Shown: in pieces, positions 1 to 5,438 of the stretch
How positions within the stretch are numbered: position 1 is the stretch's first letter
Layout: every line of letters begins with the position of its first letter
NCBI GenBank assembly: GCA_017543005.1
Contig: JAFWEA010000023.1
Location: 1-6,579, forward strand
From: Solobacterium sp.
GTDB taxonomy: Bacteria; Bacillota_I; Bacilli_A; Erysipelotrichales; Erysipelotrichaceae
Direction of reading: 5' to 3'
DNA length: 6,579 nt
Translations under genes and position numbers: made by a program
Notes under the pieces: model-generated
What the model saw: the letters and a program-made list of their open reading frames with translations, nothing else
Database searches by the model: none
What the model was told of the DNA's origin: nothing

Positions 1-776
1 ACGACAAACTCAGGATTGTTGAACATGCGGGGAATGCCGTGATAATGCCAGGCCAGGCCGCGGCTGATCAGCAGGTGATTGCGGCCCAGGGCATGGACAC
101 CCTCGGTCAGCTTCGGCAGAAGCCCCTGGTTCGGAGCAATGAGTCCCTGCCCGGTGCCCGGGAAACGCCACTGCCCGCCATGGGCATGGCCGCTGACCGT
201 CAAATCACAGTCCAGTTCCTTGTACAGATCCGCCCACTGCGGCTGATGTGACAGCAGGATCCGATAGCCGTCCGTATGGAAAATCGCATTGACTTCCTCC
301 GGCTCATACTTCGCTTCCTTCTTGTAATTCCGGCCGGAAATTCCGCCGATTTCAAACAGACTGCCGCCGAATTCAGCCGCCACCGCCCGGCCGTCCAGCA
401 CAATGACGCCGCGGTCCCGCAGATCCTGCTTGACCGCTTCCACATCCTCACGCCGTTCCTCATGGTTGCCGGTGCAGTAGAAAACCGGATAATCCTTCAG
501 CTGTTCCATCAGCAGATAACTGTTTACATTGTCTGTTTTTTCCTGACAGAGATCCCCGGGAATCAGGATCGCGTCCGGGTTTTCCTGCCGGATCAGATCC
601 GTAATCTGGCTCATATTCTCGCCATACCATGTGTCATGGACATCCGCCAGGACGGCAAGGCGCACCGGCTTGCGGACAGCCGGTGTCAGTATTTCATAAC
701 GGGTGATGTCAAAGTGGGCCGGCCAGCCTTTCAGCGCCGCTGCTGCCGCCGGCAGAACCATCCATAATGTCTTCAT
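1..776 (-). CDS. Metallophosphoesterase, 3' end cut by window edge
   Basis: A calcineurin-like metallophosphoesterase, expected to hydrolyse a phosphomono- or diester with a two-metal centre; the substrate cannot be told from sequence. The visible 258 residues carry the family motifs in order: ADVHD (Asp45, His47), GDL (Asp75), GNHE (Asn104, His105), LSHQP (His177) and GHAHGG (His197, His199). This order resembles the YkuE-like group of Firmicutes metallophosphoesterases. Those proteins often carry an N-terminal membrane anchor or Tat signal. Here only a short hydrophobic stretch (about residues 4-15) is present, so location is uncertain. The frame is open to the left edge; compared with the usual family length, perhaps 20-30 residues are missing. 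The ATG at 776 follows an AAGGA box with 8-nt spacing, and that box overlaps the stop codon of the upstream YkoF gene. The two genes should therefore be co-transcribed and probably translationally coupled. The family call is secure; the specific role is unknown. Confidence 0.93.
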   Translation of the reverse strand, partial: MKTLWMVLPAAAAALKGWPAHFDITRYEILTPAVRKPVRLAVLADVHDTWYGENMSQITDLIRQENPDAILIPGDLCQEKTDNVNSYLLMEQLKDYPVFYCTGNHEERREDVEAVKQDLRDRGVIVLDGRAVAAEFGGSLFEIGGISGRNYKKEAKYEPEEVNAIFHTDGYRILLSHQPQWADLYKELDCDLTVSGHAHGGQWRFPGTGQGLIAPNQGLLPKLTEGVHALGRNHLLISRGLAWHYHGIPRMFNNPEFV

Positions 777-787
777 AGTTTCATTCC

Positions 788-1318
788 TTATTCCGCAGTC
801 GGGCTGTTGACGCTGCAGCTGATTTCAATTGCAAACCGGTCATATGTCTTATGGCAGTGCCGGTACAGATCTGCAAAATAGGCAAACAGATCATGCACAT
901 CAGCCTTCAGCAGGATCTTGCGGCCGTTCATCTGCCGGTAAATGCCCAGTGCCTCAGCCTTTCCTGCCGCTTCGTTCATGACAGATGTATTCTCTGTTTC
1001 CGGATAGATGGCAAACTGGCAGTCCACCGGGAAACTGACCTTCCGGCTCAGGGATTCATTGATGCAGATCGCTTCGGCAGTCTGCGGTTCACTGTCATCG
1101 GTCAGCGTCATCTGCATGGTCATATGGACACCCGGCTGCCAGGCCTGTACGAAGCATGCCTTCACGGCATCCAGCACATCCCCGCAGGTGCCCTTGTACA
1201 CGGTCGACATCCGGCCGGTAGCGGCGGTGATGTTGGCTGTATCCACCTTGGCGATCGCGCCGAGGATGATATCGATATAAGCATCGCTCATCGGAGCAAG
1301 CGTAAAACTGCATTCCAT
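788..1318 (-). CDS. ykoF: YkoF-family thiamine/hydroxymethylpyrimidine-binding protein
   Basis: A 176-residue soluble protein matching the Bacillus YkoF pattern. YkoF is a cytoplasmic protein of two ferredoxin-like repeats that binds thiamine or its pyrimidine moiety and is linked to the YkoEDC uptake system. Repeat 1 spans about residues 2-72 (CSFTLAPMSD, then a helix and a STVYKG strand). Repeat 2 spans about 99-174 (CQFAIYP, then helix, KADVHDLF and a terminal strand ending CSVNSPT). The paired FxLxPM / FAIYP openings and the closing SVNSP resemble B. subtilis YkoF as I remember it. The frame extends upstream to an ATG at 1345, but that ATG overlaps a TATAAT box; the ATG at 1318 has an AGAGGA box 7 nt upstream and gives a protein starting directly at the first strand. 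No ykoE, ykoD or ykoC is in the window; the partner downstream is a metallophosphoesterase. Family call fairly sure; the ligand is inferred. Confidence 0.85.
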   Translation of the reverse strand: MECSFTLAPMSDAYIDIILGAIAKVDTANITAATGRMSTVYKGTCGDVLDAVKACFVQAWQPGVHMTMQMTLTDDSEPQTAEAICINESLSRKVSFPVDCQFAIYPETENTSVMNEAAGKAEALGIYRQMNGRKILLKADVHDLFAYFADLYRHCHKTYDRFAIEISCSVNSPTAE

Positions 1319-1325
1319 GTTCCTG

Positions 1326-1331
1326 TCCTCT
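1326..1331 (-). promoter_or_regulatory. Ribosome binding site deciding the YkoF start
   Basis: AGAGGA on the minus strand, 7 nt before the ATG at 1318. The alternative in-frame ATG at 1345 has no suitably spaced ribosome binding site. This favours the 176-residue product. Confidence 0.75.
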
Positions 1332-1343
1332 TTTCTGTTTTCC

Positions 1344-1349
1344 ATTATA
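1344..1349 (-). promoter_or_regulatory. Probable -10 box for the YkoF-metallophosphoesterase operon
   Basis: A perfect TATAAT on the minus strand, placing transcription start near 1336 and giving a leader of roughly 18 nt. No good -35 hexamer is visible at 16-18 nt (GATGAA at 17 nt is poor), so the promoter may be activator-dependent or the match fortuitous. The short leader leaves no room for a TPP riboswitch. Confidence 0.5.
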
Positions 1350-1363
1350 ATCGATCCGGCCTC

Positions 1364-1391
1364 TGTTCATCATCCCAAAGCATGTTATGAT
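1364..1391 (+). promoter_or_regulatory. Weak candidate promoter for the 1412-1732 gene
   Basis: TATGAT at 1386-1391 is a good -10 match. A weak TGTTCA lies at 1364-1369 with a 16-nt spacer. Predicted start near 1398 leaves a very short leader that still contains the AGGA before the ATG. The spacing is tight, so this is only a candidate. The stretch 1319-1411 serves divergent genes on both strands. Confidence 0.35.
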
Positions 1392-1411
1392 GAGTCACGG
1401 GAGACAGGAAC

Positions 1412-1732
1412 ATGCCGGAACATTATTTCAGAACCATCCGGGACCGCCGCAGCGGCACCGAGAAGCGAATCATCGAATTCCAGGACGAGCAGTATGACCT
1501 GGCCGCGTCTTTTATCATGACCGAGGCCGACCGGTACCACAAGGAAATCCTGAAGGTGCTGGAAGAAGTTCTCGCCGGCACCCGCCGGGAAGGACGCTTC
1601 CGCGGCACCCAGTACCGCCTGGCTGTCTTTGATGCCTATACCATCATCTATGACGAGGAAGATGACAGCCTGCCCTGGTGCCAGATCGATACGGAAGACC
1701 TGTATGACCTGGTACAGGAATGGCTTGTCTGA
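1412..1732 (+). CDS. Hypothetical protein, 106 residues, orphan
   Basis: I do not recognise this protein. It is soluble, with no signal peptide or membrane segment. The N-terminal part (residues 1-20) is basic (RTIRDRRSGTEKR). A predicted amphipathic helix follows at about 25-56. A basic turn (TRREGRFRG, 57-65) leads to a hydrophobic strand-like stretch (YRLAVFDAYTIIY, 68-80), then a strongly acidic tail (DEEDDS, then DTEDLYDLVQEWL). The ATG at 1412 follows GGGAG (8 nt) and AGGA (2 nt) purine runs. Coding evidence: it is the only plausible gene here, has a ribosome binding site and a candidate -10 box upstream, and ends 10 nt before a strong terminator. It is transcribed alone, divergent from the YkoF operon and convergent with the FAD oxidoreductase. 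The charge split suggests a small folded domain that could contact nucleic acid or another protein; that is speculation. Confidence 0.75.
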   Translation: MPEHYFRTIRDRRSGTEKRIIEFQDEQYDLAASFIMTEADRYHKEILKVLEEVLAGTRREGRFRGTQYRLAVFDAYTIIYDEEDDSLPWCQIDTEDLYDLVQEWLV

Positions 1733-1742
1733 TAACAGCACG

Positions 1743-1769
1743 AAACCGGCCCTGAGGCCGGTTTTTATT
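1743..1769 (+). terminator. Rho-independent terminator of the 106-residue gene
   Basis: A perfect 9-bp stem AAACCGGCC / GGCCGGTTT (1743-1751 and 1756-1764) with a CTGA loop, running into a T-rich tail at 1762-1769. It lies between two convergent genes. The minus-strand reading also has a hairpin with a short T run, so it may weakly stop the opposing oxidoreductase transcript too. Confidence 0.92.
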
Positions 1770-1774
1770 GTGTC

Positions 1775-3148
1775 TTACAGTTCGGCAAGAATCTGTCTTG
1801 CTACATAGACCCCGCTGGCCGAGGCATGGGACAGGGAGTGCGTCACCCCGCTGCCGTCCCCGATCACAAACAGGTCCTTGTGGCAGGTTTCCAGGCGGCT
1901 GTTGAGTTCCACTTCCATATTGTAGAACTTGACTTCAACGCCATACAGCAGCGTATCATCGCTGGCCACCCCCGGGGCGATGCGGTCGAGGGCATAGATC
2001 ATTTCAATGATGCCGTCCAGGATCCGCTTCGGCAGCACCAGGCTGAGATCACCCGGCGTGGCATTCAGGGTCGGCCGGACAGTGCCCTGCTCGATCCGGG
2101 CCGGGGTGCTGCGGCGGCCCCGTTCCAGGTCGCCGAACCGCTGCACAATGACCCCGCCACCCAGCATGTTGCTGAGCCGGGCAATGCTTTCGCCATAGCC
2201 GTTGCTGTCCTTGAACGGTTCGGAGAAATGCTTGCTGACCAGCAGCGCAAAGTTGGTGTTGTCCGTCTTGCGGTGATCATCCTCGAAACTGTGACCGTTG
2301 ACCGTCACGATGCCGTTGGTATTCTCGGTAACGACGATGCCGTGCGGGTTCATGCAGAAAGTGCGGACCGGGTCTTCGAATTTCTCCGTCCGATACACGA
2401 TTTTTCCTTCGTACAGTTCATCGGTAATGTCATCGAAGATCACCGAAGGAATTTCCACTCTGACGCCAAGGTCAACCCGGTTGGACTTGGTCGGGATCTC
2501 CAGCTCGCTGCAGATATGCTCCATCCACTTGCTGCCGCTGCGGCCGACGGATACAATGCACTTTTCGGCCGTGTAGTGATCCCCCTGCTCGGTGATGATC
2601 TCATACCCGCCATCACAGAACTGCAGGTCCCAGACCGGGGTATCGAAGTGGAAATCCACCTTGTCTTTCAGTCTTGCGTACAGATTGCCCAGCACGACAT
2701 AGTTGATGTCCGTGCCCAGATGTCTGACCGAGGCATCCAGCAGGGTCAGCCGGTTCTGCATGCACTTTTTCTTGAACGCCGTGCCGGCTGTGGAATACAT
2801 TTTTGTCCCGGCCCCGCCGAAGCGGCAGTTGATGTTGTCGACATAGTGCATCAGCTCCATGGCGGTATCCCGGCCGATGTATTCGTACAGCGTGCCGCCG
2901 AAATCATTCGTAATATTGTATTTCCCGTCCGAGAAGGCCCCGGCCCCGCCAAAGCCGTTCATGATCGCGCATGGCTTGCAACGGATGCAGGACTTGACGT
3001 TCTTGCCGTCAATCGGACATTTTCTCTTTTCCAGCGGATGTCCGGCCTCAAAGACCCCGATTTTCAGATCCGGTCTGTTCTCCGCCAGTTCATAGGCAGA
3101 GAAAATACCGCCCGGACCGGCGCCGATGATCATCACATCATAATCCAT
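1775..3148 (-). CDS. FAD-dependent dehydrogenase, COG2509 type
   Basis: A 457-residue flavoprotein of the uncharacterised FAD-dependent dehydrogenase group (COG2509), soluble and cytoplasmic. The N-terminus is a classic Rossmann dinucleotide-binding fold: GAGPGG at residues 9-14 and an acidic residue ending strand 2 (Glu35 in VFEAG). A cysteine cluster follows: Cys44, Cys54, Cys57 and Cys60, then GFGGAGAFSDGK (65-76), a signature I associate with this group. A GRSGS segment lies near 202-206, an RPT motif at 358-360, and the C-terminal FAD-contact motif FVIGDGSG is at 427-434, followed by SHASASGVYVAR. The length is normal. The substrate is unknown for the group; the cysteines could hold a metal or act in redox, but this is not shown here. 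The ATG follows GGAGG with 8-nt spacing. It appears to be a single-gene unit with its own promoter at 3181-3209. Confidence 0.92.
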   Translation of the reverse strand: MDYDVMIIGAGPGGIFSAYELAENRPDLKIGVFEAGHPLEKRKCPIDGKNVKSCIRCKPCAIMNGFGGAGAFSDGKYNITNDFGGTLYEYIGRDTAMELMHYVDNINCRFGGAGTKMYSTAGTAFKKKCMQNRLTLLDASVRHLGTDINYVVLGNLYARLKDKVDFHFDTPVWDLQFCDGGYEIITEQGDHYTAEKCIVSVGRSGSKWMEHICSELEIPTKSNRVDLGVRVEIPSVIFDDITDELYEGKIVYRTEKFEDPVRTFCMNPHGIVVTENTNGIVTVNGHSFEDDHRKTDNTNFALLVSKHFSEPFKDSNGYGESIARLSNMLGGGVIVQRFGDLERGRRSTPARIEQGTVRPTLNATPGDLSLVLPKRILDGIIEMIYALDRIAPGVASDDTLLYGVEVKFYNMEVELNSRLETCHKDLFVIGDGSGVTHSLSHASASGVYVARQILAEL

Positions 3149-3180
3149 TTGATAAATCCTCCAGATAAAACCCGAATATC

Positions 3181-3209
3181 ATTGTATGAAATTCCCGGTG
3201 AAGAAACAA
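3181..3209 (-). promoter_or_regulatory. Promoter of the FAD-dependent dehydrogenase
   Basis: On the minus strand, TTGTTT (3204-3209) and TACAAT (3181-3186) are separated by exactly 17 nt. Predicted start is near 3175, giving a leader of about 27 nt that contains the GGAGG ribosome binding site. Confidence 0.65.
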
Positions 3210-3217
3210 TCACCGGG
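3194..3217. repeat. 8-bp inverted repeat flanking the -35 box
   Basis: CCCGGTGA (3194-3201) and its exact complement TCACCGGG (3210-3217) are separated by 8 bases. The two arms bracket the predicted -35 hexamer of the oxidoreductase promoter, as an operator would. It could instead be a second, weak hairpin in the terminator region of the gene upstream: on the minus strand it is followed by AATTTC, a poor T tract. Confidence 0.6.
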
Positions 3218-3226
3218 CAGGCACAG

Positions 3227-3250
3227 AAAAACCCGGATCAGTACTCCGGG
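3227..3250 (-). terminator. Terminator of the H1-like gene
   Basis: On the minus strand, a CCCGGA / TCCGGG 6-bp stem (3245-3250 and 3232-3237) with a 7-nt loop is followed directly by five T (3227-3231). It begins 8 nt after the stop codon of the 161-residue gene and separates it from the oxidoreductase. Confidence 0.88.
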
Positions 3251-3258
3251 CTTCTGCT

Positions 3259-3744
3259 TCAGCCGTTGACTTCGCTGTACTTGCGGCGCCATTCACTCAG
3301 GTTGTCTGTGTAGTAACGGACAGAGAGTGTGGCATCATCTGCTTCAACAATGAAGTAGTCGCCTTCCAGCATGCAGTCCTTGATTGCTTCAACGCAGGCT
3401 GCCATGTTGTCAGCACCGGCTTCAACTTCAGTCAGCAGATCACCGGCATTGACTTCAATGTACAGCCAGTTCCAGCTGTGGGCTTCGCCCTTCTTCCAGT
3501 TGATGATGTCCTTATAATCCTGTACGGACTTCTTCGGCATCGCCGGAGCCGCTTCGGCCTTGACAGCTGTCTTCTTGACTGTCTTCTTGGCCGCCGGCTT
3601 CTTTGCGGTTGTCTTTGCTGCTGTCTTATCAGCTGCAGCAGCTGTCTTCTTTGTAGTTTTCTTAGCGGCAGGCTTCTTTGCTGTCTTCTTCTCGGTTACA
3701 GTCTCAGCAACAGCCTTTTCTTCTGCTTTCTTCTTTGCAGGCAT
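3259..3744 (-). CDS. Histone H1-like Lys/Ala-rich protein with acidic C-terminal domain
   Basis: A 161-residue two-part protein. Residues 1-72 are a low-complexity tail of Lys, Ala, Thr and Pro with no Arg, built from AKKPAAKK and KKT units like eukaryotic H1 tails and bacterial H1-like proteins. Residues 77-161 look like a folded, net acidic domain: WNWLYIEVNAGDLL (91-104), a helix with CVEAIKDCMLEGDY (117-130), and strands FIVEADDATLSVRYY (131-145), ending in a WRRKY helix. I do not recognise this domain. The tail is expected to bind DNA or RNA, so a nucleoid-associated or ribosome-associated role is an inference. The ATG at 3744 follows AAGGAGG with 7-nt spacing, among the best ribosome binding sites in the window, and the promoter at 3789-3817 is near consensus; together these suggest high expression. 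The gene has its own terminator. The phosphatase gene upstream may read through into it. Confidence 0.88.
   Translation of the reverse strand: MPAKKKAEEKAVAETVTEKKTAKKPAAKKTTKKTAAAADKTAAKTTAKKPAAKKTVKKTAVKAEAAPAMPKKSVQDYKDIINWKKGEAHSWNWLYIEVNAGDLLTEVEAGADNMAACVEAIKDCMLEGDYFIVEADDATLSVRYYTDNLSEWRRKYSEVNG
3565..3684 (-). repeat. Direct repeat within the Lys-rich tail
   Basis: The 15-residue unit TAKKPAAKKTxKKTA occurs twice, encoded at 3640-3684 (residues 21-35) and 3565-3609 (residues 46-60), a 75-nt period. The two DNA copies differ at several synonymous positions, so it is an old or selected protein repeat rather than a recent duplication. Confidence 0.8.
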
Positions 3745-3788
3745 AACAAATCCTCCTTAACTTCAAAGCATGACTGCTTCAAGCAATT

Positions 3789-3817
3789 ATTATATCACTG
3801 TTTTCACAAAGCGTTAA
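3789..3817 (-). promoter_or_regulatory. Promoter of the H1-like gene
   Basis: TTAACG (3812-3817) and a perfect TATAAT (3789-3794) are 17 nt apart on the minus strand. Predicted start is near 3782, giving a leader of about 38 nt. That leader contains a small AAGCA/TGCTT hairpin (3766-3779) just before the AAGGAGG ribosome binding site. Confidence 0.75.
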
Positions 3818-3856
3818 TTTCACGCCCTGTTTCCCGTTACATATACTCTGTATCTG

Positions 3857-4651
3857 TCAGTCATTCCGCGGAATCCAGCCGAAATGCCGGCATGCTTTGC
3901 GGATGCCGTCCTCTTTTGACGGGGCCGTCACATAGTCGGCCATGGCCAGCAGATCGGGATAGCCGCCGCCCATGGCGATGGACAGCCACTCCTTTCCGAA
4001 CATGACCATGTCGTTTTTCCCGTCCCCGAAGACGACCGCATCACGCGGATCAGCCCCCAGGTATGCCAGCAAATCCCGGATGCCCTGGTCCTTGGCATCG
4101 TGCTGATACCAGCAATACGGTTTGCCCATGCGGATATGGCCAAGCAGATCTCTGGAATGAATACGCTCTTCTTCCGCGGCCGGTACGGAAAGATAGAACT
4201 TGTAGATCGCCGGGATCTCATCGAAGGACAGATCCGGACGCAGGATATAGTTTGTGGGTTCCTGCCGCTCCCCGGCCTGTTCCAGGAACCGCCTGTCCCG
4301 CATCAGCACATCCATGCTGTCACCGGGCGCAATCAGGATGCCATAGCCCAGTTCATCCGCCTCGTGCAGGATTGTCAGGGCCTTGTCACGATCCAGGGGA
4401 CTGTTCCGGATGATATCATCGTTGAGAATCAGGGCCGCCCCGCCGTTGGCCACATAGTTGTGGATCCCGGTTATTTCGGCCGCCGGTCTGGTCTTGTAGC
4501 AGGCCCGGCCGGTGGCAATCGCGACAAAATGCCCCTGTGCCTGCAGTTCCCGGATGGTCTGCAGGGCGCTCTCCACAAAAGCACCGGTCTTCAGATCGGT
4601 CAGCGTACCGTCAATATCAAAGAAGAAATAACGTTTCCGGAACATGGCCAT
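3857..4651 (-). CDS. Cof-type HAD-superfamily phosphatase
   Basis: A 264-residue soluble haloacid-dehalogenase-superfamily hydrolase of the Cof (class IIB) type, which dephosphorylates small metabolites such as sugar phosphates or nucleotides; the substrate cannot be assigned. All four motifs are present: DIDGT (nucleophile Asp12, acid/base Asp14), ATGR (Thr47), a lysine in DAKDQGI (Lys187) and FGDGKNDM (Asp210, Asp214). The cap domain sits between motifs II and III (about residues 80-180), as in class II HADs. The length is normal. The ATG at 4651 lies 6 nt after the stop codon of the DUF1275 gene and has no clear ribosome binding site; a second in-frame ATG at 4645 is equally possible. Translation probably depends on re-initiation from the upstream gene. 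No terminator is visible between its stop codon and the promoter of the H1-like gene. Confidence 0.93.
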   Translation of the reverse strand: MAMFRKRYFFFDIDGTLTDLKTGAFVESALQTIRELQAQGHFVAIATGRACYKTRPAAEITGIHNYVANGGAALILNDDIIRNSPLDRDKALTILHEADELGYGILIAPGDSMDVLMRDRRFLEQAGERQEPTNYILRPDLSFDEIPAIYKFYLSVPAAEEERIHSRDLLGHIRMGKPYCWYQHDAKDQGIRDLLAYLGADPRDAVVFGDGKNDMVMFGKEWLSIAMGGGYPDLLAMADYVTAPSKEDGIRKACRHFGWIPRND

Positions 4652-4657
4652 ATCAAT

Positions 4658-5329
4658 TTATGCGGACGCCGGCTTCAGGCCGCTCATGAATACAAAGTAG
4701 GCAGTCAGCAGGATCAGGGCAATGGCCCAGGCGGCGTGGAACGAGTAGCGGTCAATCAGCAGGACACCGATGATAACGCCGAAGAAAAACGAGAACAGGA
4801 TCAGCGCATAGTGGAAAGCCCGGTGGCGCTGCTCAACGTTGTGCTCCACCACGGCCTGGTACAGGGCTTCGGCACAGGACCGCATGTTTCCCGTACAGAA
4901 GACGCTGGCATAATTCTCCCGGCCGCCCAGGGTCCTGAACATGCAGAACTGCATGGCTGCCAGGAATGACACCCAGTTGTTGACGAGGGTGTTGTATGTC
5001 TGCGGAATGCATCCGATCAGGACAAACGAGACTGCTTCAATCAGCAGTACGGCATGGATATGTCTGGACTTCTCATGAATCCGGCTGCGGGTTAAAAACT
5101 GGGAACAGAAAACCCCCAGGAAGAAACAGACCACCGGAGACAGGAAGTGCAGTGCCATCGGCATGTCCCGGTGCATGAGATAGATTGCCAGCTGAATGTA
5201 GTTGCCGGTCTGTCCGGTGGCGAACACCTTTCCCCTGGTCAGATAGGTATAGGAATCCATGAAGCCCCCGGCTGTTGTCAGCAGCATGCCGAAGCGCAGC
5301 CGCTGTGTAATCGTAATTTCGTCGCTCAT
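4658..5329 (-). CDS. DUF1275 (YoaK-type) integral membrane protein
   Basis: A 223-residue multi-pass membrane protein of the DUF1275/YoaK family, of unknown function. Hydrophobic segments lie at about residues 13-30, 58-80, 91-109, 117-134, 172-192 and 197-216, giving about six spans. The family signature is clear: GGFMDSYTYL followed by GKVFATGQTGNYIQLA (33-48). A related CTGNM motif (145-149) in the second half fits an internal pseudo-repeat. The reading frame is open up to an ATG at 5386, but that start has no ribosome binding site and lies upstream of the predicted transcription start. The ATG at 5329 has GAGGA 8 nt upstream and gives the usual family length. It is the first gene of a pair with the HAD phosphatase, 6 nt apart. 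Pairing a transporter-like protein with a phosphatase may reflect handling of a common small molecule, but that is only inferred. Confidence 0.92.
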   Translation of the reverse strand: MSDEITITQRLRFGMLLTTAGGFMDSYTYLTRGKVFATGQTGNYIQLAIYLMHRDMPMALHFLSPVVCFFLGVFCSQFLTRSRIHEKSRHIHAVLLIEAVSFVLIGCIPQTYNTLVNNWVSFLAAMQFCMFRTLGGRENYASVFCTGNMRSCAEALYQAVVEHNVEQRHRAFHYALILFSFFFGVIIGVLLIDRYSFHAAWAIALILLTAYFVFMSGLKPASA

Positions 5330-5337
5330 CTGCAGTT

Positions 5338-5342
5338 TCCTC
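5338..5342 (-). promoter_or_regulatory. Ribosome binding site deciding the DUF1275 start
   Basis: GAGGA on the minus strand, 8 nt before the ATG at 5329. The longer candidate start at 5386 has none. Confidence 0.75.
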
Positions 5343-5353
5343 AAAGTAACCGT

Positions 5354-5382
5354 ATCATACTTCCGATCAGGCACTGCGGCAA
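5354..5382 (-). promoter_or_regulatory. Promoter of the DUF1275-HAD phosphatase operon
   Basis: TTGCCG (5377-5382) and TATGAT (5354-5359) are 17 nt apart on the minus strand, with predicted start near 5347 and a leader of about 18 nt. The promoter lies just downstream of the terminator of the SGNH hydrolase gene. Confidence 0.65.
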
Positions 5383-5404
5383 GCATCGTTTGTCAGAGAA
5401 ACAG

Positions 5405-5427
5405 AAAAAAGCCCTCCGCAGAGGGCT
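5405..5427 (-). terminator. Terminator of the SGNH hydrolase gene
   Basis: On the minus strand, a perfect 7-bp AGCCCTC / GAGGGCT stem (5421-5427 and 5410-5416) with a 4-nt loop is followed by a run of T (5405-5409). It starts 11 nt after the stop codon. Confidence 0.94.
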
Positions 5428-5438
5428 CGTACTGACAA

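Noticed and set aside
276..767. 163-codon open frame on the plus strand
   Set aside because: It is antisense to the metallophosphoesterase, whose metal-binding motifs are complete.
1319..1411. Possible TPP riboswitch upstream of the YkoF gene
   Set aside because: The predicted leader is about 18 nt and the whole gap is 93 bases. No THI-box-like conserved sequence was seen.
1826..3313. 495-codon open frame on the plus strand
   Set aside because: It is antisense to the FAD dehydrogenase, which has intact FAD motifs and a strong ribosome binding site. The plus-strand translation shows no recognisable family and runs through a promoter and terminator.
3478..4005. Cys/Leu-rich open frame on the plus strand opposite the Lys-rich tail
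   Set aside because: Its odd composition is simply the complement of the Lys/Ala repeat codons. It has no ribosome binding site and spans the promoter of the H1-like gene.
4100..4969. 289-codon open frame on the plus strand
   Set aside because: It is antisense to the HAD phosphatase and DUF1275 genes, both with clear motifs. Long antisense frames are expected at this GC.
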